From Cyanobacteria bacterium HKST-UBA02 (GTDB lineage Bacteria; Cyanobacteriota; Vampirovibrionia; Obscuribacterales; Obscuribacteraceae): a stretch of DNA of 5,480 bases. Shown here in pieces: positions 1 through 5,430 of this stretch. The translations under genes and the position numbers were made by a program. The notes beneath the pieces were generated by a model. That model saw only the letters and a program-made list of their open reading frames with translations, did no database searches and was not told the origin of the DNA. The first letter of the stretch is position 1; each line of letters opens with the position of its first letter. The stretch lies in the NCBI GenBank assembly GCA_020431945.1, contig JAGQHH010000617.1, positions 1 through 5,480 on the forward strand. Direction: 5' to 3'.

Positions 1-390
1 GCTGTATTCCACGGTGAGTTTTGCTGATTCGCCCGGCGGGAGCGGTTCCGCCAGGGTGACGGTGAGTTTCTCGTTATCGGCCTGGTAGCCTGCCAGAGCG
101 CGATCGCAGGTGACAGTGCCGATATCCAGGTAGGCAGCGTCGAGTACCAGCTCCTCGAGCGGCTTGCCCAGGGCTTTGAATGTCATGGTCATGCTGCCGG
201 CGATGCTGCGCTTTTTGAAATCAGGTGTCAGGTCGAGAGCCAGGTGCTCGATGTCGACCTTTCGGTCCGGGGCATACTTGGGCAATGCCGGATAAGCACA
301 GGTCCGGAGGCTGAGCGCGGAAGCCAGAACGGTAGCCAGAAGGCTGCCGACAATCAAGCGTGATGAGAATCCGGATTTGATTTTTTCCAT
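1..390 (-). CDS. M1-family aminopeptidase-like protein, secreted, N-terminal part (partial)
   Basis: The reading frame is open for 130 codons from the ATG at 390 to the left edge, so the C-terminal part, including any GAMEN and HEXXH zinc-site motifs, lies outside the window. Residues 1-33 look like a Sec signal: basic start (MEKIKSG), a hydrophobic core (about 12-27, LIVGSLLATVLASALS) and a probable cut near residues 27-33. Residues 45-130 match the beta-rich N-terminal domain of M1 metallopeptidases: an IEHLALDLTPDF strand, then SIAGSMTMTFKAL, LEELVLDAAYLDI, and LTVTLAEPLPPGESAKLTVEY. In this family the domain precedes the catalytic domain and helps bind the peptide N-terminus. An exported or periplasmic peptidase or M1-like protein is inferred; catalytic activity cannot be judged here. 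No Shine-Dalgarno sequence precedes the ATG. An in-frame GTG at 418 exists, but the signal peptide favours 390. It is divergent from the secreted protein gene at 512. Confidence 0.82.
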   Translation of the reverse strand, partial: MEKIKSGFSSRLIVGSLLATVLASALSLRTCAYPALPKYAPDRKVDIEHLALDLTPDFKKRSIAGSMTMTFKALGKPLEELVLDAAYLDIGTVTCDRALAGYQADNEKLTVTLAEPLPPGESAKLTVEYS

Positions 391-511
391 TTTCGAGCAA
401 GGAAAACATCTTGACACGGGTTTTTCAATTAAATCTCGCCTGACGGGGCGCAACTTAGAGGCGCCTGAAAGGTATATGACCAGTAAGCAGAATCGCCCTG
501 GAGAGATGATC
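391..511. promoter_or_regulatory. Divergent intergenic spacer with candidate promoters
   Basis: This 121-bp spacer separates the minus-strand M1-like gene from the plus-strand secreted-protein gene and must hold both promoters if neither is read through from elsewhere. For the plus strand, TATATG at 473-478 is a weak -10 candidate that would give a leader of about 27 nt carrying the ribosome-binding site at 500-505. For the minus strand, the complement of 428-433 reads TTTAAT and would give a leader of about 30 nt. A perfect plus-strand TTGACA stands at 411-416, but I find no convincing -10 at 16-18 bp from it. The AGGCGCCT palindrome at 460-467 could be an operator half-site or chance. Individual promoter assignments are weak. 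Confidence 0.35.
500..505 (+). promoter_or_regulatory. Ribosome-binding site deciding the start at 512
   Basis: GGAGAG lies 6 nt before the ATG at 512 and directly abuts another in-frame ATG at 506. The spacing favours 512 and argues against the in-frame ATG at 377, which has no such site and lies inside the start of the opposite-strand gene. Confidence 0.65.
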
Positions 512-1702
512 ATGCATGCAAGCTCTAAAATCGGCAAACTCGTGATAGCAGTCGCCCTTCTGGCCTGGCTGCCAGCTGGAGCCCAGAGTGCTTCCCAGAG
601 TTCTTTCGGAACCTCCCCTCAGATGCAGGGGAGCGTCCAGGTGTCCATGGTCGTATTTCAAGTAAGGAGCAATCCGGACGGCAGCCAGATGGTGGTGGCC
701 CGGGACGGCTCTCTGGTACCCCTGCCTCCGCCCGGCGTCGCTGCCAGCGCTAGCGAAGTACCGGTCTATGCCGATACTGCCGGACACTACTGGTATCAAT
801 CTCAGAGCGGTCAGGCTGTGCCTATCTATGATTCGCGTCTGACCTGGTCGCAATCGAGCCCGCCGCCGCAAACGCAATCTCAGCCTGACAGCCAGAAGAA
901 AGGTCGCCGGGGTGGTCATGGTGTCCTGGGGACTGCCCTGGGCGCGGCTGCCGGAGCGGCTCTCGGCACTGCCATGGTGAGCTCTCAATATGGCGTTCCT
1001 TACGGAACCCCTGTCTATCCGGGCAATCCGGGCTCACTCTATTATGTCGGTCCCAACGGCTACCCTGTCTATGTCAATCCGGCCAACGCCAGCGCTCTCT
1101 ACAGCCAGTATGCCGTGCAGCAACAGGTGGTCCAGGCCAATCGGCTCAACTATCAGAATTCCGCCCAGCAGAGCGCTCTGCAGTTTCAGCAGGAGGCATA
1201 CCAGAACTCCCTGAATTATCAGCAGCAAAGACAGTCTCAATATCAGGCCAATCAAGCTGCTAATCAGGCTGCTAATCAGGCTGCCCGGCAGGCGGCCATT
1301 CAGCAGCCGGTACAGACGACTGCCGCTCAGTCACAGGTCCCGGCTCAATTCAGTAATCAGGCCCAGTCCGAAAGCGGACGTTTCGGGCGCAGAGGGCGGG
1401 GCACTCAGAGTGAATCTGCCGGTGAAGCAGCCCAGACAGGACGCTTCGGGCGCAGGGGTCAGACCGGTGGGGTGGAAGCCGCCGGTGAAGCCGCCCAGAC
1501 AGGACGTTTCGGACGGCGAGGCAGGGGCGCTGCCGGTGGAGCGGCTAATGAGCTTCCGCAAACAGGTCGTTTTTCGCGGGGAAGCCAGGGCGCTGCTGTA
1601 GAAGGCGCGCAGGGCGGGCGTTTCGCCCGGAAGAAAAGCACCGGTGCTCCGGTGGAAGCTGCCGGGGGGCGCAAAAAAGGAGGCTGGAAGCGGGGTCGTT
1701 GA
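512..1702 (+). CDS. Secreted low-complexity protein with glycine-rich helix and GRF-Arg repeats
   Basis: I do not recognise this 396-residue protein as a named family. It has a signal peptide: basic start, hydrophobic core at 10-20 (LVIAVALLAWL), and probable cleavage near AGAQSA at 22-27. Residues 40-110 are a possible small folded part with YWYQSQSGQ and VPVYAD. A basic stretch KKGRRGG at 129-135 leads into a glycine-zipper-like hydrophobic helix (137-156, GVLGTALGAAAGAALGTAMV). Residues 160-190 are rich in Tyr, Pro and Gly; 200-285 are Gln/Asn/Ala-rich, with an NQAA repeat at 247-262. The tail (289-396) has five GRF units with Arg/Gly/Lys clusters and ends GGWKRGR. The likely picture is an exported, mostly disordered, strongly basic surface or envelope protein; the glycine-rich helix may insert in a membrane, and the tail may bind polyanions such as nucleic acid or acidic polysaccharide. 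Function is unknown. The start is fixed by the site at 500-505 and the signal peptide. Confidence 0.75.
   Translation: MHASSKIGKLVIAVALLAWLPAGAQSASQSSFGTSPQMQGSVQVSMVVFQVRSNPDGSQMVVARDGSLVPLPPPGVAASASEVPVYADTAGHYWYQSQSGQAVPIYDSRLTWSQSSPPPQTQSQPDSQKKGRRGGHGVLGTALGAAAGAALGTAMVSSQYGVPYGTPVYPGNPGSLYYVGPNGYPVYVNPANASALYSQYAVQQQVVQANRLNYQNSAQQSALQFQQEAYQNSLNYQQQRQSQYQANQAANQAANQAARQAAIQQPVQTTAAQSQVPAQFSNQAQSESGRFGRRGRGTQSESAGEAAQTGRFGRRGQTGGVEAAGEAAQTGRFGRRGRGAAGGAANELPQTGRFSRGSQGAAVEGAQGGRFARKKSTGAPVEAAGGRKKGGWKRGR
1250..1297 (+). repeat. 12-bp tandem repeat encoding NQAA units
   Basis: Four in-frame 12-bp units start at 1250, 1262, 1274 and 1286. The first three are AATCA(A/G)GCTGC(T/C) and encode NQAA; the last has diverged to RQAA. 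The near-identical DNA suggests recent slippage expansion in the Gln/Asn-rich part of the secreted protein. Confidence 0.8.
1376..1636 (+). repeat. Degenerate 63-bp tandem repeat encoding GRF-Arg units
   Basis: Five units begin with Gly-Arg-Phe at codons starting 1376, 1439, 1502, 1565 and 1616 (residues 289, 310, 331, 352 and 369). The first four are exactly 21 codons apart; the last is 17. The first three share GRFGRRG, and the second and third are also preceded by EAAQT. The fourth reads GRFSRGS and the fifth GRFARKK. Linkers between the basic clusters are acidic or neutral (Ala, Gly, Glu, Gln). Protein is conserved better than DNA at synonymous sites (for example GGACGT and GGACGC), which suggests selection on the repeat as protein. 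Confidence 0.85.
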
Positions 1703-1711
1703 TCGGCCGTA

Positions 1712-1717
1712 TATAAT
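1712..1717 (+). promoter_or_regulatory. Consensus -10 box placing transcription start at the globin ATG
   Basis: A perfect TATAAT ends 6 nt before the globin ATG at 1724, so a sigma-70-type start about 7 nt downstream would fall on or next to the A of the ATG and give a leaderless mRNA. No purine-rich ribosome-binding site lies in the 21-nt gap, which fits. No TTGACA-like -35 is visible at 16-18 bp upstream, and there is no TGn extension, so the promoter is incomplete by the textbook standard. Confidence 0.5.
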
Positions 1718-1723
1718 CTCCCC

Positions 1724-2104
1724 ATGGATCCGATTTCGATTATTTTCAAAGAGGTTGGTGGCGCCGAGCCGATCTATAAGCTGGTGGATGAGTTCTATGC
1801 CGGGGTGGAGGAGGACTTCATTCTGCGCCCGCTCTATCCCGAGGACCTCACCGGTCCCAAGGAGCGCCTGGCGCTGTTTCTCATCCAGCGCACCGGTGGT
1901 CCCACCACCTATAGCGATCAACGCGGGCATCCCAGAATGCGGGCAAGACATATGCCGTTCCCCATCGGGCAGGCGGAGCGGGACGCCTGGGTGAGAATCA
2001 TGGACAGAGCACTGAATGCGGTGCCAGAGCTCGAGCCGCACAGAGAATCGCTCCGAGAATTCTTCAGCGAGTTCGCCACTTTCATGATCAACAAGCAGCC
2101 CTGA
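1724..2104 (+). CDS. glbO: Group II truncated haemoglobin (trHbO type)
   Basis: A small cytoplasmic haem protein of 126 residues, the usual length for the 2-over-2 globin family. Family hallmarks are all present: GGAEPIYKLVDEFYAGV with the B10 tyrosine at Tyr25, LYPEDL with a CD1 tyrosine at Tyr38, the GGPTTYSDQRGHPRMRARH segment holding the proximal haem ligand His76 (F8), and the group II-defining G8 tryptophan at Trp89 (AERDAWVRIM). Tyr25, Tyr38 and Trp89 would form the polar distal pocket known in trHbO proteins, which bind O2 tightly and can react with NO, peroxide or peroxynitrite. Which reaction matters here cannot be told from sequence. The start gives a normal N-terminus; no ribosome-binding site is seen, and a -10 box at 1712-1717 suggests leaderless expression. 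The stop is 2 bp before the next ATG, so co-expression with the DUF6493-like gene is likely. The symbol names the family type, not a proven orthologue. Confidence 0.93.
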   Translation: MDPISIIFKEVGGAEPIYKLVDEFYAGVEEDFILRPLYPEDLTGPKERLALFLIQRTGGPTTYSDQRGHPRMRARHMPFPIGQAERDAWVRIMDRALNAVPELEPHRESLREFFSEFATFMINKQP

Positions 2105-2106
2105 CC

Positions 2107-3102
2107 ATGAGCCTTTCACATCTGGAAACCCGGGAACTCCTGGCCGGGCTCAATGAACTCATTCAGGCAGGGGATCTGGAGAGGATCAGGCTTTATCTCG
2201 CCGGACTCAGCGAGGAGGAGCGATCGGTAGTATCGGCAACGGCGGTGATGTGGTTCCGGCGTCTGGTTCGCTCCCGGCTGGCTGATTTGGATGAGCTCTC
2301 CGGCGAGGCTCGCAAGAGCAAATGCGCTCTTCTTGCTACCCTTGCCACCGCTTCTCCGGACCAGATAAAGAGCCTTTCTTTCGAATATGCATTCCTGGAC
2401 CCGGCCGATCTCGATTTCCTCGCTGATCTGAGACCGCCCTGTTTCGCCCTTCTCGGCGAAGTGCTCCTCGGTCAGTCTCCTCGCTGGTGGAGCGAGGTTC
2501 GTTATCTGGTTCTGGCCAAGGCATGCTCAAAACCGGCCGGGTCAGCCTATCTTCGTGCTTTTATCGAGAACGTCGACCCCGCCGACCTGAAGGCTGTTTT
2601 GCTCGCCGAGCCGGATTTGCTGGAGGAGGATATCTGGCGTCTTTTCCTGGATCCAGGCGACCCCAGGTTCAAATTGCCGCGGGGCTGGGTCCCGGTGATT
2701 GTCGAGCTCTGCCGTGAGGGGCTCATGGCGAGACAGCGCCTCCTAATGGCTTGTCTGACCGCCCTGGCTCTGCCCATAACTTGTCTGCAGGCGTCCTTCT
2801 ATGTTCGCCTGCATGACGGTCTCGAGCCGTCTTCCCGGGAGCGCCGGGATGGACTCGTCTCCTATGCCGGGCTTGCCGGTTGCGCTTGTCCGGCAGCGGT
2901 TTCCTTCGCCATCAAGAATCTCGATCTGATCGATCGCCAGGAGGCGGTGGCCGGGGAGGTCCTTTTGCAATCCCTGGAAAGCGTTGCCGTGCCGCTTCCG
3001 GCCACCCCGGTCAAGACCGCTTCCCGGCTTCTGGAGAGGCTTTCCAGGAGAGATGCCGGGTTGGCGTCCCGGGCAGCGGCGATCAGGAGATCCCTGTGCT
3101 AA
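2107..3102 (+). CDS. DUF6493-like helical-repeat protein
   Basis: A 331-residue soluble, Leu/Ala/Arg-rich, mostly helical protein without signal peptide or clear membrane segment. Several stretches resemble the N-terminal region of DUF6493 proteins as I remember them: LIQAGDLERIRLYLAGLSEEER (about 18-39), DIWRLFLDPGD (175-185), the block EGLMARQRLLMACLTALAL (204-222) followed by FYVRLHDGLEPS (231-242), and CPAAVSFAIKNLDLID (261-276). The helix pairs suggest a HEAT-like solenoid that binds protein partners; no enzyme motif is visible. Family members I recall from actinomycetes are much longer, so this would be a short version lacking the C-terminal part, though no frameshift is apparent. The ATG follows the globin stop by 2 bp with no ribosome-binding site, pointing to coupled translation. 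The TAA stop is 27 bp before the kinase ATG. A generic HEAT-like protein is the alternative. Function is unknown. Confidence 0.6.
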   Translation: MSLSHLETRELLAGLNELIQAGDLERIRLYLAGLSEEERSVVSATAVMWFRRLVRSRLADLDELSGEARKSKCALLATLATASPDQIKSLSFEYAFLDPADLDFLADLRPPCFALLGEVLLGQSPRWWSEVRYLVLAKACSKPAGSAYLRAFIENVDPADLKAVLLAEPDLLEEDIWRLFLDPGDPRFKLPRGWVPVIVELCREGLMARQRLLMACLTALALPITCLQASFYVRLHDGLEPSSRERRDGLVSYAGLAGCACPAAVSFAIKNLDLIDRQEAVAGEVLLQSLESVAVPLPATPVKTASRLLERLSRRDAGLASRAAAIRRSLC

Positions 3103-3114
3103 TATGAGCGCCGG

Positions 3115-3123
3115 TGGTATTTA
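3115..3123 (+). promoter_or_regulatory. Candidate extended -10 element before the kinase gene
   Basis: TGGTATTTA fits an extended -10 (TGn then TATTTA at 3118-3123) and ends exactly 6 nt before the kinase ATG at 3130, the same geometry as the globin start. It would produce a leaderless kinase-regulator transcript independent of the genes upstream. No -35 is clear. The rival reading is that GGTGG at 3113-3117 is a weak ribosome-binding site 12 nt from the ATG on a longer transcript, possibly using TAATAT at 3100-3105 as -10. Confidence 0.35.
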
Positions 3124-3129
3124 CAGACA

Positions 3130-4620
3130 ATGCGTGTTCTAGTTGTAGAAGACAGTCCCTCTCTGCTCGACTCTATCAGCCGCAGTCTATCCGAGCGCGG
3201 TCTGATGGTGGAGTCCGCCTCCAATCTCGAGCAGGCCTCCGAAATACTCACCCGTGACCGGGTGGATGTGATCCTGCTCGATCTGATGCTTGCCGACAGC
3301 AGCGGGCTCGATACTTTCTACGCCATCCGCTCCCTGGCTCTGGATGTGCCTATCGTTACGCTCACTGGCATAAGCGAGCAGGATCTCGCTTTGCAGGCGG
3401 TGGAGAACGGGTCGGACGGTTATCTTCTGAGAGGGGTAGCCAGTAACGAGGCTGTTTTCAGACGCCTGCAATTCGCCATCGAGCATCACGCCATAGAACG
3501 GGCCCTGCGCCGCAGCGAGAAACGTCTGCGAATTATCCTCGAGAACTCCTACGATGCCTTCATCTCGGTGGATGCCCAGTGGCGGATCACCGACTGGAAC
3601 AAGCAGGCGGAGCAGACTTTCGGATGGAAAAAGGAAGATGTGCTCGGAAAGGCGCTTGCCACAATCGTCCCCAAGCACTTCAGGCGTCAGTATGCCCGCC
3701 GCATCGAAGGGCATTTCGAGGAGGAAGGCAAGAATCTCCTCCGGGCATCATACGAGCTTGTGGCTGTTCATCGGGACGGTACCGAGTTCCCCATCGAGAT
3801 CGGGATCTTCAAGATCCGCGAGGACGACGATTATCTCTATTGCGCTTTCGTCAAGGATGTAAGCGAGAGCAAGAGGCTCAACGAAGATCTCGAGCGCCTC
3901 GTGGAAGATCGCACCGAGCAGCTCACCACCAGCAACGAAGAGCTGCGTCAGTTCGCCAAGGTCGCCTCTCACGATTTGCAAGAGCCACTGAGGGCGGTGC
4001 AGGGTTTCGCCAATCTCCTCGCTGATAATACCAGGGGCAAACTCGATAAGGACTCCGAAGAGTTCATCGAATATATACTCGACGGCACCCGGAGAATGCA
4101 GGAGCTGATTCAAGCGGTTCTCACCCACTCTCATATAAGCAGCGAGGGCTCCGAGGGACAGTCCACCAACTGCAATGTCGTCGTGGTGGATGTTCTAGCC
4201 AATCTGAGGCTGGCCATCAGCGAGAGCGGGGCTTCGTTCGAGATAGGCAACCTGCCCGAAGTGGCGGTGGAGCGATCCCAGCTCGTGCAGCTCTTTCAGA
4301 ACCTGATAAGCAACGCTCTCAAGTATCGGAGCGAGAAAAAGCCACAAATTTTCATCGATGCCGACAGGAGCGGCGATATGTGGCTTTTCTCCGTTCGTGA
4401 CAACGGAATCGGGATGGATCCAAGGTATTCGGACAAGATATTTGATATGTTTGCACGGTTGCATGGTAAAACACAGTATTCGGGTACGGGAATGGGCCTG
4501 GCCATTTGCAAGAGGATTGTCACCTCTCATGGAGGCACCATCTCGGTAGAGTCGGAGCTCGGCGAAGGATCGATTTTTTTGTTCTCCCTGCCTGCGGTAA
4601 AAGAAGGAGTAGAAAGATGA
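3130..4620 (+). CDS. Soluble hybrid sensor histidine kinase, REC-PAS-HisKA-HATPase_c
   Basis: A 496-residue cytoplasmic kinase with no membrane segment. Residues 1-118 form a receiver: acidic Glu7-Asp8, phospho-acceptor Asp51 (LLDLM), Thr79, but Arg101 (GYLLRG) where receivers normally have lysine. After a linker helix, 131-245 form a PAS domain (ILENSYDAFISVD, ITDWNKQAEQTFGW, HRDGTEFPIEI) of unknown ligand. A coiled coil (about 247-275) leads to HisKA with the phospho-accepting His281 in ASHDLQEPLR. The ATPase has the N box at 391-398 (NLISNALK, Asn395), G1 at 424-429 (DNGIGM), an F-box region IFDMFARL (437-444) and G2 at 452-460 (GTGMGLAIC), so it should be active. The HisKA type matches phytochrome-like kinases that pair with Rcp1-type regulators, and such a regulator follows with a 4-bp overlap. 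The N-terminal receiver suggests another kinase acts above it. The start gives a classic receiver N-terminus (MRVLVVEDS). The signal is unknown. Confidence 0.93.
   Translation: MRVLVVEDSPSLLDSISRSLSERGLMVESASNLEQASEILTRDRVDVILLDLMLADSSGLDTFYAIRSLALDVPIVTLTGISEQDLALQAVENGSDGYLLRGVASNEAVFRRLQFAIEHHAIERALRRSEKRLRIILENSYDAFISVDAQWRITDWNKQAEQTFGWKKEDVLGKALATIVPKHFRRQYARRIEGHFEEEGKNLLRASYELVAVHRDGTEFPIEIGIFKIREDDDYLYCAFVKDVSESKRLNEDLERLVEDRTEQLTTSNEELRQFAKVASHDLQEPLRAVQGFANLLADNTRGKLDKDSEEFIEYILDGTRRMQELIQAVLTHSHISSEGSEGQSTNCNVVVVDVLANLRLAISESGASFEIGNLPEVAVERSQLVQLFQNLISNALKYRSEKKPQIFIDADRSGDMWLFSVRDNGIGMDPRYSDKIFDMFARLHGKTQYSGTGMGLAICKRIVTSHGGTISVESELGEGSIFLFSLPAVKEGVER
4604..4609 (+). promoter_or_regulatory. 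Strong ribosome-binding site inside the kinase 3' end
   Basis: AAGGAG lies 7 nt before the regulator ATG at 4617 and fixes this start over the upstream in-frame ATG at 4506. It is the best ribosome-binding site in the window and contrasts with the poor sites at the globin, DUF6493-like and kinase starts. Confidence 0.85.
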
Positions 4621-5414
4621 GCGAGAAGATAGCGATATTGCTGGTGGAGGATACGCCTTCGGACATTCGACTTACCGAGGAAGCCCTGAAGCGCTCTGAT
4701 CTCTCTTATGACCTCAGCGTGGTCAATGACGGCGAGGAAGCCATGGAGTATCTGGCCAGAGCCAGGAAGGAGAAGACCCTGCCCGACTTGATCCTTCTCG
4801 ATCTGAATATGCCCAGGAAGAACGGTCACGAAGTCCTGGCAGACATCAAAGAAGACGCCGAGCTGAAGAAGATTCCGGTGGTCCTGCTCACTGTCTCCCA
4901 GAGAGACGAGGACGTCATGGAAGCCCTCAAGCTCAAAATGAATTATTACCTGGCCAAGCCCATCACCGCCCAGACCGTCTCGGTTCTGGTCAAGTCCATA
5001 CACGAGTTGCACAGAGAGACCGCATCTCCGGAAGGAAGCAATGAGGAGACTCATATCAGGCTGGTTCTGGCAGGCAATCCCCACACCGCCGCGTCCGTCC
5101 TGGAGCAGCTGGCCCGGGACGCCGACAGCAAGGTGAGAAGGCGGCTTGCCGAGAACAGCAATCTTCCTGCCAGTCTCCTGGAGAAGCTCGCCGGTGACGA
5201 GAGTGCCGAAGTGCGTTTGAGCGTCTGCGAGAATGCCAATGTCAGCGACGCGATTCTCGAGAAGCTCGCCCGCGATCCCAGCGACGATGTCCGTCTGGGG
5301 CTCTCGGAGAATCGCAGCCTTCCCGAGCATATACTCAAAGTCCTGGCCGATGACCAAAACGTCTATGTCTCCGCCAGCGCCAGCAAGACTCTGGCTGAGC
5401 TTTCCAGAGCTTGA
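4617..5414 (+). CDS. Rcp1-like response regulator fused to HEAT/LRV-like repeats
   Basis: A 265-residue cytoplasmic protein. Residues 1-133 form a receiver of the Rcp1 type, with Glu11-Asp12 and Asp16 (VEDTPSD), phospho-acceptor Asp62 (LILLDLNMP), Thr92 (VVLLTVS) and Lys114 (YLAKP), all conserved and so expected to accept phosphate. The Rcp1-type helix and loop EYLARARKEKTLPDLILLD is present. A short linker (134-145) joins four 26-residue repeats starting at 146, 172, 198 and 224, and part of a fifth at 250. The repeat consensus is roughly VRxxLAEN, LPxxxLExLA, D, as in LRV and HEAT-like right-handed helical repeats, which usually bind proteins. There is no DNA-binding or enzymatic output domain, so phosphorylation probably controls a protein interaction. 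Its ATG overlaps the kinase stop as ATGA, and a strong ribosome-binding site precedes it, so the kinase is the likely partner. The partner of the repeat domain is not identifiable. Confidence 0.92.
   Translation: MSEKIAILLVEDTPSDIRLTEEALKRSDLSYDLSVVNDGEEAMEYLARARKEKTLPDLILLDLNMPRKNGHEVLADIKEDAELKKIPVVLLTVSQRDEDVMEALKLKMNYYLAKPITAQTVSVLVKSIHELHRETASPEGSNEETHIRLVLAGNPHTAASVLEQLARDADSKVRRRLAENSNLPASLLEKLAGDESAEVRLSVCENANVSDAILEKLARDPSDDVRLGLSENRSLPEHILKVLADDQNVYVSASASKTLAELSRA
5052..5411 (+). repeat. 78-bp coding repeat (26-residue LRV/HEAT-like units)
   Basis: Units begin at 5052, 5130, 5208 and 5286, each exactly 78 bp, with a partial unit from 5364. Opening motifs are HIRLVLAGN, KVRRRLAEN, EVRLSVCEN and DVRLGLSEN; each is followed about 8 residues later by (V/L/I)LExLA or a variant, then Asp. 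The DNA copies have diverged, so this is an old protein repeat under selection, not recent duplication. The last unit departs from consensus (YVSASASKT) and probably caps the array. Confidence 0.85.
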
Positions 5415-5430
5415 AAAATCCCTTCAGGCG

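Noticed and set aside
411..416. Perfect TTGACA as a -35 box
   Set aside because: No acceptable -10 lies 15-19 bp downstream; the nearest AT-rich hexamers are at the wrong spacing, so it is probably chance.
377..511. In-frame upstream extension of the secreted-protein gene from the ATG at 377
   Set aside because: It overlaps the start of the opposite-strand M1-like gene, lacks a ribosome-binding site, and would bury the signal peptide 45 residues inside the protein.
1331..2119. 262-codon minus-strand frame opposite the GRF repeats and globin
   Set aside because: It runs antisense across two well-supported genes and its repeats mirror those of the plus strand; no family features were seen.
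3104..3142. Small 12-codon frame starting at the ATG at 3104
   Set aside because: It is very short, has no ribosome-binding site and overlaps the kinase start; no reason to call it a leader peptide.
3520..3864. FixL-like haem-binding PAS domain, attractive beside a globin
   Set aside because: Aligned from memory with FixL, the position of the haem-ligand histidine appears to be Tyr188 here. His183 and His195 are nearby but not aligned, so haem binding is unsupported.
4527..5357. 276-codon minus-strand frame opposite the regulator
   Set aside because: It is antisense to a gene with intact receiver motifs and protein-level repeats; its length follows from the repeated codon pattern of the plus strand.
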